From positions 11,274,847 to 11,338,846 of the forward strand of contig NC_049914.1 of the NCBI RefSeq assembly GCF_001411555.2: 64,000 nucleotides of DNA, in the 5' to 3' direction. This document shows, piece by piece, positions 55,101 to 59,725 of the stretch. How positions within the stretch are numbered: the first letter of the stretch is position 1; each line of letters begins with the position of its first letter. The notes below the pieces were generated by a model. That model was given only the letters and a program-made list of their open reading frames with translations. It was not told the DNA's origin and searched no databases. Source of the DNA: Juglans regia (lineage: Eukaryota; Streptophyta; Magnoliopsida; Fagales; Juglandaceae). Both the position numbers and the translations under genes were made by a program.

Positions 55101-56262
55101 GACTTTCATGGCCTTGCTAGCTGGCTTAACAGGTTTCAGGATGGGGCTTTCCTGTCTGCCTCCTACAACTACGCTCTTGGCTTGGGTATCAACTTGGGTA
55201 TCAATTTGTTGATATTGTATGATTACTTGCAAAAGTACGGAGTTTGGCCCTAAGGCCTGGGACTGAGATCATGGTTTTCTAGCATCCACTAACTAAAGCA
55301 ATTGATAAGACTTCCAAATGCAAAGCTTATAAGAGTCAGGTTGGAGATCTACCTTGTAGAGCCTGGGCTAGGCTTGGGAAAGGATTTGTATTTGATTTCC
55401 ATGAGTTCAAATATCCCAAGGCATCCTTATAACCGTAGATGTAGTCCCAATTGGCTGCTGCAATGAATCTAATGCACTCTCACATCTATTCTTTTTGGTG
55501 ATTCAGAATAGGAAAATGAATTGTACATGCCTAGGGTGTGCAAGTCCCGTGCATGCCCTTTGAAAAAAATGGGACCCACCATTTTTGAGTAACTGATTGT
55601 TCCTGATTGGACCTTATCCAACCCTTGAATAACTGATTATGATTCAGCTTTTAATATCCTTGAATTATTTTGAGTTCCTTTTTTCTTTTCTTTTTTATAT
55701 TTTGGCAATGCCACCCTCATGTTGATGCTGACCCTACGTTGGGTTTTTATCCCTTGCTTGACAAGAATCACTGATATTTTTTTGAACTTTTCCATTTATG
55801 AATAGCATTCATCATGTTCATAACTAGGGATGAAGGTATACTTTTTGACTCTCGTGTTTGTCCAAGCAGTTGGCTCAGAAAGATCCCAGGGTTGAGGCTT
55901 TCCTAAAGAACAAGGAGATGCTGAAAAACCTTAGTAAGGCTCATGTGACTCTTGCACACAAGAGAAGTCATGGTGTTACAGCTGTAGCTAGTTATGGCAT
56001 TTTCCTTCATCAAAAGGTCCCAGTCAGGTTGACTGCTCTGCTGTTCTCGGAGAAAATGGCTGCATTTGAAGCTTGCCTTGGTTCTGTAAATGGTGAAACG
56101 GTTACTTCCAGAAATCAGTGGCCTCATGTTACCATATGGACTGGAGAGGGAGTAGCAGCCAAGGAAGCCAACGCATTACCCGAATTGATTTCGGAGGGGA
56201 AGGCAACTCAAATTGAAATCAGCCCACCTATCACCATATTTGGCACACTGGAATTTTACTGA
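2587..56262 (+). CDS. RNL: tRNA ligase 1 (plant RNL), whole split gene, 27 exons
   Basis: Trifunctional plant tRNA ligase: it opens the 2',3'-cyclic phosphate, phosphorylates the 5'-OH and seals exon halves in pre-tRNA splicing; in plants it also joins IRE1-cut bZIP60 mRNA. Exons read by frame and splice sites: 2587-2775, 3546-4025, 4232-4282, 4528-4610, 5241-5340, 6421-6499, 7055-7178, 7943-8049, 8808-8936, 9813-9877, 10003-10167, 13566-13726, 13880-13911, 15732-15898, 34233-34312, 34836-34901, 35017-35306, 43568-43675, 47690-47787, 49503-49563, 50082-50158, 50256-50327, 50435-50511, 50756-50836, 54390-54492, 54749-54907, 55870-56262. They sum to 3,597 nt, 1,198 aa plus stop, with all phases matching. 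Adenylyltransferase lysine is K244 (KHSG); the P-loop is residues 790-797 (GIPGCAKS); the 2H phosphodiesterase motifs are HVT at 1093-1095 and 1154-1156. Arabidopsis RNL is about 1,100 aa; the excess is N-terminal. Introns hold most of the transposons in the window, yet no exon is broken. Function is family knowledge; exon joins are my reading. Confidence 0.95.
3546..4025 (+). CDS. RNL: RNL exon 2: low-complexity N-terminus entering ligase domain
   Basis: Residues 64-223. Acceptor TTTGCAG precedes 3546 and donor GT follows 4025. The first part is polar and probably disordered; the end ([13 protein letters not shown]) is strongly conserved in plant tRNA ligases. ATG at 3561 could start a 1,130-aa form without the transit-like extension, close to the length of the Arabidopsis protein. 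Confidence 0.93.
4232..4282 (+). CDS. RNL: RNL exon 3 (ligase domain)
   Basis: Seventeen codons ([17 protein letters not shown]), phase 0 on both sides, between CAG and GTAAGG. It continues the conserved run directly before the catalytic lysine. Confidence 0.92.
4528..4610 (+). CDS. RNL: RNL exon 4: adenylyltransferase catalytic lysine
   Basis: Carries the nucleotidyl-transferase motif I as KHSGS, with K244 as the predicted AMP-accepting lysine. The next segment ([11 protein letters not shown]) is typical of plant RNL. It ends in phase 2 and joins exon 5 as N-I-Y-T-A-V-G. Confidence 0.94.
4829..5063 (+). mobile_element. tRNA-derived SINE in RNL intron 4
   Basis: A 235-bp element with pol III box A-like TGGCTCAAGTGG (4844-4855), box B-like GGTTCAAATTC (4897-4907) and a short A-rich tail. 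It is bracketed by a perfect 14-bp target-site duplication, AATAATGCTGCATG, at 4815-4828 and 5064-5077. Boxes plus duplication identify a SINE; the family name is not determined. Confidence 0.88.
5241..5340 (+). CDS. RNL: RNL exon 5 (ligase domain)
   Basis: Encodes [19 protein letters not shown] and following residues to FNDFLE, ending at GTAATC. Codon phase 2 at the start closes with exon 4 and phase 0 leaves the exon. Confidence 0.93.
6421..6499 (+). CDS. RNL: RNL exon 6 (ligase domain)
   Basis: Encodes [19 protein letters not shown] and QRPQEDY, the conserved [12 protein letters not shown] block of plant tRNA ligase. Acceptor TTTCAG and donor GTAAGT are canonical. Confidence 0.94.
6543..6895. 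repeat. Inverted-repeat (MITE-like) element in RNL intron 6
   Basis: The left arm (about 6554-6600) is related, in reverse complement, to the right arm (about 6850-6895); both contain variants of GGTAAATGATRYARG. The arms are diverged and I could not find a convincing target duplication, so the boundaries and family are approximate. Confidence 0.4.
7055..7178 (+). CDS. RNL: RNL exon 7 (ligase domain)
   Basis: Encodes [20 protein letters not shown] through [18 protein letters not shown]. The final Arg codon is split with exon 8 (CG + G), donor GTGATG. Confidence 0.93.
7943..8049 (+). CDS. RNL: RNL exon 8 (ligase domain)
   Basis: Encodes [19 protein letters not shown] and on to DVSVP; a conserved RNL block. 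Acceptor TGAAG, donor GTAGTG; the last base starts a Gly codon finished by exon 9. Confidence 0.92.
8808..8936 (+). CDS. RNL: RNL exon 9 (ligase domain)
   Basis: Encodes [20 protein letters not shown], then a Pro-rich end (PPPPSEG). EGLVAR is the family's conserved nucleotidyl-transferase motif. Donor GTATGC follows. Confidence 0.93.
9328..9510 (-). mobile_element. LTR fragment with tRNA-iMet primer site, intron 9
   Basis: Read on the minus strand, a primer-binding-site-like TGGTATCAAAGCC lies at about 9329-9341, next to an LTR-like stretch starting at 9344. That stretch is a diverged relative of the solo LTR at 11697-11868 (shared AAGAACTTCTC and GTGGGATC blocks). The partner LTR and target duplication were not found, so this is a remnant. 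Confidence 0.45.
9813..9877 (+). CDS. RNL: RNL exon 10
   Basis: Encodes [20 protein letters not shown] then KQ; the first codon (Ala) is split with exon 9. REIC-A-RS-EKQ is conserved in plant RNL. Donor GTACGT. Confidence 0.92.
10003..10167 (+). CDS. RNL: RNL exon 11
   Basis: Fifty-five codons from [15 protein letters not shown] to [16 protein letters not shown], phase 0 at both ends. The intron that follows (10168-13565) holds an LTR element with two nested insertions. Confidence 0.93.
11697..11868. mobile_element. Solo LTR nested in the intron 11 LTR element
   Basis: A 172-bp TG...CA unit, starting TGTAACGCCCC and ending GGTATCACA, bounded by a perfect 5-bp duplication GAACT (11692-11696 and 11869-11873). 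A single LTR with its own duplication implies LTR-LTR recombination after insertion. A diverged relative is at 9344. Confidence 0.75.
12085..12845. mobile_element. Non-autonomous hAT element (TAGGGGTG termini)
   Basis: Termini TAGGGGTGTCAA and, inverted, TAGGGGTGGCAA are flanked by a perfect 8-bp duplication ATTTAGAT (12077-12084 and 12846-12853). Eight-bp duplications with TAGNG-type ends are the hAT signature. The subterminal DNA is packed with variants of GGGTC, CGTGTC and ACCCGTT. It has no transposase frame. A fragment of the same family is at 45259. Confidence 0.85.
13566..13726 (+). CDS. RNL: RNL exon 12
   Basis: Encodes [20 protein letters not shown] through [20 protein letters not shown] to QKEMR. 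Acceptor GACCAG, donor GTCTTG; the last Arg codon is completed in exon 13. Confidence 0.92.
13880..13911 (+). CDS. RNL: RNL exon 13, 32-nt microexon
   Basis: This very short exon encodes [10 protein letters not shown] plus split codons either side. It matches the conserved LWPLYRGFF stretch of RNL when joined to exon 14. Flanks TTCCAG and GTAAAC are good splice sites. It is too short to be found by ORF length and rests on family conservation and phase. Confidence 0.9.
14059..14406. mobile_element. Tourist/Harbinger-type MITE in intron 13
   Basis: Terminal inverted repeats GGCCTCGTTTGG and CCAAATGAGGCC bound 348 bp, with a TTA duplication at 14056-14058 and 14407-14409. The TTA target and GGCCT-type ends suit the PIF/Harbinger superfamily. 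The interior shares the GAGATGAGATGAGAT and AAGTTGAATAAAATATT blocks with repeats at 56940 and 57235. Confidence 0.8.
14798..15348 (-). mobile_element. 5'-truncated L1 LINE in intron 13
   Basis: The minus strand from 15314 to 14865 encodes the reverse-transcriptase C-terminal zinc-binding region ([38 protein letters not shown]). The T-run at 14798 marks the 3' tail. A short CATTAT repeat lies at both edges (14792-14797, 15349-15354) and may be the target duplication. Confidence 0.85.
15732..15898 (+). CDS. RNL: RNL exon 14
   Basis: Encodes [20 protein letters not shown] through [16 protein letters not shown], the D-ANLMIK-KFLTYK block of plant RNL. Donor GTACTA opens the 18.3-kb intron 14, which must be removed to join LTYK to LRTFLIRNG. 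Confidence 0.94.
19761..20905 (+). pseudogene. L1-A reverse transcriptase remnant
   Basis: Two overlapping frames (19761-20204, 20147-20926) carry [58 protein letters not shown] and [10 protein letters not shown]. These are the ordered motifs of a plant L1 reverse transcriptase. A frameshift near 20150 and the LINE-B insertion at 20906 break it. Confidence 0.9.
21018..24640 (-). pseudogene. L1-B ORF2: endonuclease and reverse transcriptase, frameshifted
   Basis: On the minus strand, APE-type endonuclease covers 24640-23579 (starts [44 protein letters not shown] motifs). Reverse transcriptase covers about 23450-21900 ([35 protein letters not shown] with catalytic ADD). The zinc-binding tail is 21914-21018 (WCCLC, HLLLHCE). 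Frame changes near 23585, 22740 and 22280 stop it making one protein. Confidence 0.9.
24630..26075 (-). CDS. L1-B ORF1-like protein, 481 aa
   Basis: An open frame in the ORF1 position of LINE B. A related upstream frame (26501-26091), resembling the start of LINEs A, C and G, is probably its true N-terminal part, cut off by a frameshift. It has a Gly-Leu repeat, and two imperfect copies of a roughly 45-aa block with TVTG, CDN, TAA and SDL motifs. I see no clear CCHC knuckle. ORF1 proteins bind LINE RNA in the family; no host role is implied. Confidence 0.6.
   Translation of the reverse strand: MYRDVLQGSKEMVRPRDMNGAKKCLLNSGPITSLEGAQLRDGGGRDFVGLEEENVLQALGEMETQLGELTYRVCWLKRCVEVERMVGLGLGLGLGLGWEFEERATTQPREPFVTVSKGKAKATDRVDGFQPIKAQQRDGSFWRKTSHRSHWEEAGPSGGGAKPPLPARLQTSSPKEADPTVEAMTPATTVTVTGALGSCDNIVVTAANSSDLAQKGATEEPAMVAAQSLAMTEATTLATTDTVTGSLRTCDNLAITAANASDLTQRGVTKVCGTFKSSSSLGLEGSAFEDNIPTGIIPMCGLLQEPAMVATQNPSRIDDDHSYTTQVVAGEVMGLNNGALAPITLREYGKANLDKNTVHPILLESEGVDMQLVICEGECIDGRNAEPLRTLPPSPNSERFISDWVLKKLEDLQVCTRVSCTGFEEQFRALLIAIEERRLKSATKRDRELRKLQCSINYEVKEGSGGRVRTKGRGVTIVHET
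26572..27240 (+). pseudogene. L1-A ORF2 C-terminal remnant
   Basis: Continuation of LINE A after the nested insertion: [13 protein letters not shown], [40 protein letters not shown] and DHLLLHCE motifs of the zinc-binding reverse-transcriptase tail. A stop near 26884 and a frame change break it. Confidence 0.85.
30337..30607 (-). mobile_element. Short 3' LINE fragment nested in LINE C
   Basis: The minus strand encodes [20 protein letters not shown] and the LINE 3' end, nearly the same as the copy at 14798. The T-run at about 30338-30345 is its tail. I could not define a target duplication. Confidence 0.75.
31788..32937 (-). mobile_element. 5'-truncated LINE nested in LINE C
   Basis: Bounded by a perfect 13-bp duplication AGACTTGAGAAAC (31775-31787 and 32938-32950) of LINE-C sequence. 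The minus strand carries the zinc-binding tail ([36 protein letters not shown]). A repeated block near 32690-32720 and 32845-32875 (CTTCCTCCCTCTGACAAGCA) suggests an internal rearrangement. Confidence 0.88.
34233..34312 (+). CDS. RNL: RNL exon 15
   Basis: Encodes [20 protein letters not shown] then YKAYYLR, after acceptor TCTGGCAG. It lies 18.3 kb from exon 14 yet is in phase with it; its start directly continues FLTYK of exon 14. Confidence 0.94.
34836..34901 (+). CDS. RNL: RNL exon 16
   Basis: Encodes [20 protein letters not shown] and the first part of EW. Split codons at both ends fit exons 15 and 17. Confidence 0.93.
35017..35306 (+). CDS. RNL: RNL exon 17: linker before the kinase
   Basis: Encodes [20 protein letters not shown] through [18 protein letters not shown] to EGLIIFFPG. 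The end is the beta-strand that leads into the P-loop, which is completed 8.3 kb away in exon 18. Donor GTAACA. Confidence 0.95.
35577..36307 (-). mobile_element. Decayed LINE 'F', 3' part, intron 17
   Basis: The minus strand shows [28 protein letters not shown] and IPICQV zinc-tail motifs in broken frames. The element is split: LINE G inserted at 36307, and likely continuations appear at 38134-38285 and 39465-39530 (inverted GAGTCATGCCAAAATCT, a LINE FWHDS motif). Confidence 0.75.
36308..38116 (+). mobile_element. L1 LINE 'G' with internal deletion
   Basis: A 1.8-kb LINE with poly-A at about 38105-38113 and a perfect 17-bp duplication GATACTTTGTGAAGGCA (36291-36307 and 38117-38133). It keeps a genuine LINE 5' end ([19 protein letters not shown] at 36453), then jumps near 36565 directly into the late reverse-transcriptase region ([27 protein letters not shown]). 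ORF1, endonuclease and the RT active site are missing. Confidence 0.9.
38286..39456. mobile_element. hAT-like non-autonomous element, intron 17
   Basis: Imperfect terminal inverted repeats (AGTTTTGAATTCCGTTC versus GGTTTTTAATTCTGTTC) enclose about 1.17 kb between LINE-F pieces. Flanking octamers CTGTCTAC and CTATCTCC agree at six of eight positions. A short LINE tail (about 38769-38823, with A-run) is embedded. No transposase frame was seen. The hAT label is tentative. Confidence 0.5.
39663..43216 (+). mobile_element. L1 LINE 'H', 5'-truncated, split by a MULE-like element
   Basis: Starts within ORF2 ([30 protein letters not shown]), continues through reverse transcriptase to 40967 and, after an inserted element, from 41820 to an A-run ending at 43216. 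The active-site motif reads FANN near 40715 instead of FADD, so both catalytic aspartates are lost. Zinc-tail motifs ([20 protein letters not shown]) lie at 42756-42815. Its 5' duplication was not found. Confidence 0.85.
40977..41810. mobile_element. MULE-like TIR element nested in LINE H
   Basis: An 834-bp insertion flanked by a perfect 9-bp duplication TTAGAGAAA (40968-40976 and 41811-41819). The ends are related in inverted orientation; both contain a TTACACCATYCAAT block about 45 bp from the edge. Nine-bp duplications fit Mutator-like elements. No transposase frame; a CT-rich microsatellite lies at 41157-41173. Confidence 0.6.
43568..43675 (+). CDS. RNL: RNL exon 18: polynucleotide kinase P-loop
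   Basis: Encodes the Walker A of the central kinase domain, [15 protein letters not shown] (residues 790-804), then [19 protein letters not shown]. The loop has Ala in place of the last Gly of the usual GxxxxGK[ST]; this A-K-S form is typical of plant tRNA ligases, so it is not a defect. Acceptor TTTGCAG. Confidence 0.96.
44755..45780 (+). mobile_element. Scrambled L1 fragment 'I' in intron 18
   Basis: Contains LINE reverse-transcriptase traces (near 44830-45130: inexact [11 protein letters not shown] and [14 protein letters not shown] frames) and an intact-looking 3' end (45510-45700: [33 protein letters not shown]) with an A-run at 45773-45780. Order and frames are disturbed, and a hAT fragment sits at 45259. 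Confidence 0.8.
45259..45420. mobile_element. hAT fragment, same family as 12085-12845
   Basis: Begins TAGGGGTGGCAATATGTGACA, the same terminus as the right end of the 12085-12845 element, followed by ACACGAACACGACAC and GGGTCGACCCATTA blocks. The far end was not resolved. Confidence 0.7.
45781..47065 (+). mobile_element. Decayed L1 fragment 'J' in intron 18
   Basis: LINE ORF2 traces in plus orientation: [15 protein letters not shown] (45820), FWHDV-like (46280), [19 protein letters not shown] (46590-46645) and [19 protein letters not shown] (46918). No target duplication found. It includes a microsatellite. Confidence 0.75.
46051..46100. repeat. (TA)n(GA)n microsatellite
   Basis: An alternating TA tract runs directly into a 26-bp GA tract inside LINE fragment J. 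Such compound tracts are length-variable and could serve as a marker. Confidence 0.95.
47690..47787 (+). CDS. RNL: RNL exon 19 (kinase domain)
   Basis: Encodes [20 protein letters not shown] then [12 protein letters not shown]. The ADKNAP segment is a conserved kinase-domain motif in plant RNL. Acceptor AACAG, donor GTAAAT. Confidence 0.95.
47788..49502. other. RNL intron 19, no recognised element
   Basis: Holds a short imperfect duplication (CTATGGACAGAGTT at about 48058 and 48091) and a pyrimidine-rich, GC-richer patch at 48690-49070 with chance open frames on both strands. No protein family is recognisable. Confidence 0.5.
49503..49563 (+). CDS. RNL: RNL exon 20 (kinase domain)
   Basis: Encodes [20 protein letters not shown]; the [10 protein letters not shown] strand is conserved. 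Preceded by GTGCAG and followed by a GT donor. Intron 19 (47788-49502) before it holds no recognised element. Confidence 0.94.
50082..50158 (+). CDS. RNL: RNL exon 21 (kinase domain)
   Basis: Encodes [20 protein letters not shown] then RVNHP, matching the [18 protein letters not shown] block of the family. Donor GTATAT. Confidence 0.95.
50256..50327 (+). CDS. RNL: RNL exon 22, ends at a GC donor
   Basis: Encodes [20 protein letters not shown] then YDGK. The only donor that keeps the frame and the conserved GK-(N/S)R junction is AAG followed by GCATGC, a GC-AG intron (50328-50434). Confidence 0.92.
50435..50511 (+). CDS. RNL: RNL exon 23 (kinase domain)
   Basis: Encodes [20 protein letters not shown] then LLKSD and part of Arg. 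Acceptor TTACAG, donor GTACTT. Confidence 0.94.
50756..50836 (+). CDS. RNL: RNL exon 24
   Basis: Encodes [20 protein letters not shown] then HTTRHG and part of Arg; this HxxRHGR segment joins LDSTKGSY of exon 25 across a 3.6-kb intron enlarged by a copia element. Confidence 0.94.
50891..53350 (-). mobile_element. Ty1/copia retrotransposon lacking gag and protease, intron 24
   Basis: LTRs at 50891-51124 and 53142-53350 both run TGTCAA...TTGACA and are flanked by a perfect TATAA duplication (50886-50890, 53351-53355). Reading minus, a primer site (TGGTATCAAGAGC, initiator-Met type with one extra A) adjoins the 5' LTR and a polypurine tract (GAGGGGGGC) precedes the 3' LTR. Only about 2.0 kb of interior remains: partial integrase, reverse transcriptase and RNase H. 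The LTRs differ by about five substitutions plus a 25-bp indel. Confidence 0.95.
51130..53107 (-). pseudogene. copia pol remnant: integrase, RT, RNase H
   Basis: On the minus strand, in order: GAG-pre-integrase end ([10 protein letters not shown], about 53100), integrase ([25 protein letters not shown]), reverse transcriptase ([25 protein letters not shown], then [11 protein letters not shown] near 52070) and RNase H ([22 protein letters not shown]). Frame changes near 52740, 52560 and 52130 and a stop near 51695 split it. The interior starts within about 30 bp of the primer site, so gag and protease were deleted. Described only as a broken relic. Confidence 0.92.
54390..54492 (+). CDS. RNL: RNL exon 25
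   Basis: Encodes [20 protein letters not shown] then [14 protein letters not shown]. Acceptor TGTTAG, donor GTCAAA. E/DSTKG-YA-EW-KWEK-LR is conserved in plant RNL. Confidence 0.95.
54749..54907 (+). CDS. RNL: RNL exon 26
   Basis: Fifty-three codons from [20 protein letters not shown] to [11 protein letters not shown], including KGDY-(x)n-EKRK-G-IVYAA. Phase 0 at both ends; donor GTATGC. Confidence 0.95.
54920..55051. repeat. Two-copy 66-bp tandem duplication beside a splice donor
   Basis: Two adjoining 66-bp units (54920-54985 and 54986-55051) differ at only about two positions, starting 12 bp downstream of the exon 26 donor. Near identity implies a recent duplication. Confidence 0.92.
55870..56262 (+). 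CDS. RNL: RNL exon 27: 2H cyclic phosphodiesterase domain and stop
   Basis: The last 130 residues. Both 2H-phosphoesterase motifs are intact, HVTLAH (H1093, T1095) and HVTIWT (H1154, T1156), 61 residues apart as in Arabidopsis RNL. This domain opens the 2',3'-cyclic phosphate to leave a 2'-phosphate. Ends TGA at 56260-56262 after a conserved EFY-type C-terminus. Confidence 0.97.
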   Translation: MAQKDPRVEAFLKNKEMLKNLSKAHVTLAHKRSHGVTAVASYGIFLHQKVPVRLTALLFSEKMAAFEACLGSVNGETVTSRNQWPHVTIWTGEGVAAKEANALPELISEGKATQIEISPPITIFGTLEFY

Positions 56263-56780
56263 GTCTTTGTCCTTTTTTTTCCTCTTAATTTGATTACTTG
56301 GTGCAACAGGTCCAACTAACATTTTGGTATGTAAATAAATTTTGAAAGTCGTGAGTTTTTTAGTGTAGTAGATGAAGTGGGTGCTTAAGTCGAAGGGGAG
56401 AAAGTTTTGGTAGAGTTGAGACATTTCTACAAAGATTTTGTGTATGGACATTTAAAAATGGAAGAAACATATGGTTGAATATTTAATTGACAGTAATTTA
56501 CATGGCTTCCTCATAATGAGGATAGACCATGTTTTTTGAGAAATTTATTTATTTTTAGGTGTTGAAAAGTGGTGATGTATTCGGCTTAATTAACCACATC
56601 GTGCAATTGTGTTCTTACTGATTTGTAGATTCTGTGGGTTTCTGGTGGAATCAGATGCCGAAAAGGTGTATTACTCTGTTAGTCCCAAATTTGCATTATC
56701 TTCGGTGCTATGCGATTAGGAAAGAGTGAAGATTTTTATCATTAAAAAAAAAAAAAAAAAAAAAGGGATAGAGTGATGAT
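56263..56780. other. RNL 3' flank and probable 3'UTR
   Basis: AT-rich DNA after the stop. Possible polyadenylation signal-like AATAAA at about 56334, and a long A-run at 56743-56764. No coding frame of note. Confidence 0.5.
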
Positions 56781-56939
56781 AAATGCACAGGCAATCCATG
56801 CACAAAACACGGGATAGACTAAAAATGACTTTGGGGTGTATGAAGTATGAACAATAAAATCATTTTTGTTAGAGCTAAACACAGCTGTCTGTGCATGATA
56901 ATATATTACAACTCTTTCAAAACTATTTTACAATTCATT

Positions 56940-57425
56940 CTGGGGTAGTTTTGATAGTGAGTTGAGATGAGATAAGATAAAAGTTAAAAGTTGAATAAAA
57001 TATTTTTAAAATATTATTTTTATTTTAGGATCTGAAAAAGTTAAATTATATATTGTATTTTGTATAAAAGTTTGAAAAAATTATATAGATTAGATAATTA
57101 AAATAAGTTAGGATAAATTATGAATCCAAACCTCCCGCATGTATTTTATCTCTCTATTTAAAGTGAAAGATTGTTAGGTAAAAGTGGACTATTTTTTAAC
57201 AAGTGTCACGATTAAAATGGCTGATTTAAGGTTGGGCTTGGATAGTGAGATGAGATGAGATAGTTTTAGATGAAAGTTGAAAGTTGAATAAAATATTGTT
57301 AGAATATTTTTTTAATATTATTATTGTTTTAGAATTTGAAAAAGTTGAATTGTTTATTGTATTTTATATAAAAATTATAATAATGAGATAAGATGAGATG
57401 GGTTGAATATCCAAACCTAGCACGT
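56940..57425. repeat. Two MITE-like copies of the GAGATGAGAT family
   Basis: Copies at about 56945-57130 and 57233-57420 share GATAGTGAGATGAGATGAGAT at the left, AGTTGAATAAAATATT in the middle and ATCCAAACCT at the right. They are relatives of the MITE at 14059-14406. Exact ends and target duplications are not clear. Confidence 0.6.
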
Positions 57426-57903
57426 AATTTAATTATTTCCTTTAAGGAGACACCAGCAAACCAAGTAAAGCACTTTAGTGCATAGCCGTCCCATTTTAGC
57501 AAATTTGCAATGCGTTCTCTTTTAGGTAAAAGGAGATTCTCCATTTACCCGCCATCCTGTAACAACTGATGGCGGGTAAATATGTACTTAGGAATCAAGT
57601 TTGGAAGTGATTGTAACGTTTGACAATGAGCCTTTTTTTTAACTTTCTTTTTCTTTTTAAGGGGGGAGGGGGGAGTACTCATCATTCACACATATTATAT
57701 ATAATATTTTTTTTGTACTTTTTTATCTATTTTTAAATTTTAAATTTATCTTTTTAAGTTTTGTTCTTTTTAAATTAATTAAGTTCTTCTACTAATCAGT
57801 ATTACATAACACATTTGTTAAGAAAAAAAAATTAAAATTAAAAGACTATATGTGGTATATGATGTGAGAATGATGAGTAAAATTTTTCATTATGGAATTA
57901 TCT

Positions 57904-59323
57904 TTGTTTTTTTTTTAAAAAAAAAATAAACCATACTTTTGTAATCCACTTCATCAAAATACGCAAAGTTTATCCTATATTACAAAACTAAGTATCCCCG
58001 TAAGGCCACTTTCTATCCAAACCTGTTCCTCATTTACATTGAATGAAAATCTTTACATTGAGTGAAAATCTAGCAAGTTTATAAGCTACTTTGTTGCATT
58101 CCCTGTAAGTGTATTGCCCAATCACGTCTATTATGAAGGACCAGTTTTATATCTTCTATCATTTGTCCATGTCACTCACTGTTTGTTTCAATACTATTTA
58201 CAGCTTTAATGACTGTCAATGCATCTCCTTCAAACAAAACCTTAGTAAAATTTAGCTCAACACATAACTTCAATGCTCTCCATAACGCATGTAGCTCTGC
58301 AATAGCAGGGTTAGTAACCCTTCCTTTTGAGCTACATAAAGAGACCTACGCTTCACCCAAATCATCTGTAATGACCACTCCAATACCCCCATCTTTCCTT
58401 CTTTCACATTGAGGGCAGCATCCCAATTTGCTTTCACAAAGTTATCTGCAGGTTTCTTCCATCTGAGCCCCCTTCTTTCTACTAAACTGCTTCCTTGATC
58501 CCTTTCAGAAGTTTCTTGTGCTTGTTGGAATTCAATTAGACTATCTTTTGCCTGTTTGAAAAGCACACTAGGGCATTTCTCCTCAGCCATATTCTTCTCA
58601 TGACTGTAACCACCAGCTCCAATTCCTCCTTAGATAATTTCAATACAAGATTATCCCATTCCTCGTTAATTTCCACTCACTGCTAGGCCATTTCGGCAAA
58701 GGGCTCGACTCCTCAGCCCCAACATCTGTAGCACCAACACAACTCCAAATAGCAAGACAAATAGATTCCTCTGCCCTCTCACAGATGGGACAGCAAGAAT
58801 TTTCTACAATCTTCCTGCGAGCTAGGTTCTTTCTTGTGGGTAAACTGTCATTAAGAATTTTCCAAAGAAACATCTTCACCACACCAAGAACCTTAAGATT
58901 CCATAACACCTTCTACCCGTCAGATATCCCCTATGAAGAGTCTGCTTGAATTCTTCGTTTCCTGCTCATATTTAGGTGGTAAGCACTTTTTTACATTAAA
59001 GATCTCATTCTTTGTTGGAGCCCAGATTTGCTTATCTTGTAGGCCAGTTTGGCTGATAGGAAGACTACAAAACAGCTCAGCTTCTTCTTCTTTCAGAATA
59101 CCTTTAACTAGCTCTTCTTTCCAAACACCACTCAGCATCAATCCATTCCTCTACTTTGGCTGTTGTACTTAAATTTTTAACTGGAGAAAGATAAAGATCT
59201 AAGAATCCACTTATCTCACCATATTCTTATACTTTGTCCATTCACAATTCTCCACACAAGTCCCTCCTTTAGAAGATCCAACGAGCCCCATAAGCTTCTC
59301 CCTATCAACGAGGGTCAGTGGGC
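57904..59323 (-). mobile_element. 5'-truncated LINE of a second L1 lineage, RNase H tail
   Basis: Bounded by a perfect 16-bp duplication CATTATGGAATTATCT (57888-57903 and 59324-59339), with the 3' tail as a T-run at 57904. The minus strand has the zinc-binding region (58909-58640: MFLWKILNDSLPTRKNL, CCPICERAEES) and an RNase H-like start (58470-58270: KPADNFVKANWDAALNVKEG). That tail is absent from the other LINEs in the window. Confidence 0.9.
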
Positions 59324-59602
59324 CATTATGGAATTATCTGAACGTGCTCTTTTTTAATTATTCATCTCAATAAACTACATATAGATGAAAGAACAGAAAG
59401 TTGGATACTTTTTTTTTGAAGAAATCACAATTTGATTTTAAAAAGAGAAAGATCTAGCATCCAGAGGCAGAGAAAATGATCAGAATGAGTGTTTTCCAGT
59501 TCAGCCATGGGACAGCCCAAAATTGGTTTGACCTTGGTTTTTTAAGATCCTGTTTCTCTTCCAAGCGTTGTCTGTTGTGATGCATTTGAGATACGTTTGC
59601 AG

Positions 59603-59725
59603 GTTGTCCACGGCCAACGAATGCCTACTACTGTGGTTGCTGCAGCGCCACATCCACCAGCAATGATCCCAAGGGTGCGGGCTAGACGAGGTCAGGCCAC
59701 AGAGCCACACAGCATAGCTGAGCGG
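59603..59725 (+). pseudogene. Orphan exon of a UNE12/LRL-type bHLH factor
   Basis: After acceptor TTTGCAG the exon reads VVHGQRMPTT, a Pro/Ala stretch, then PRVRARRGQATEPHSIAER, ending at donor GTAAGC. This is the exon that begins the bHLH basic region in UNE12/LRL-like factors (usually ...ATDPHSIAER). The following helix-loop-helix exon was not found downstream before the dehydratase gene, and no upstream exon was found. It is most likely a gene fragment carried or left here. Confidence 0.75.
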
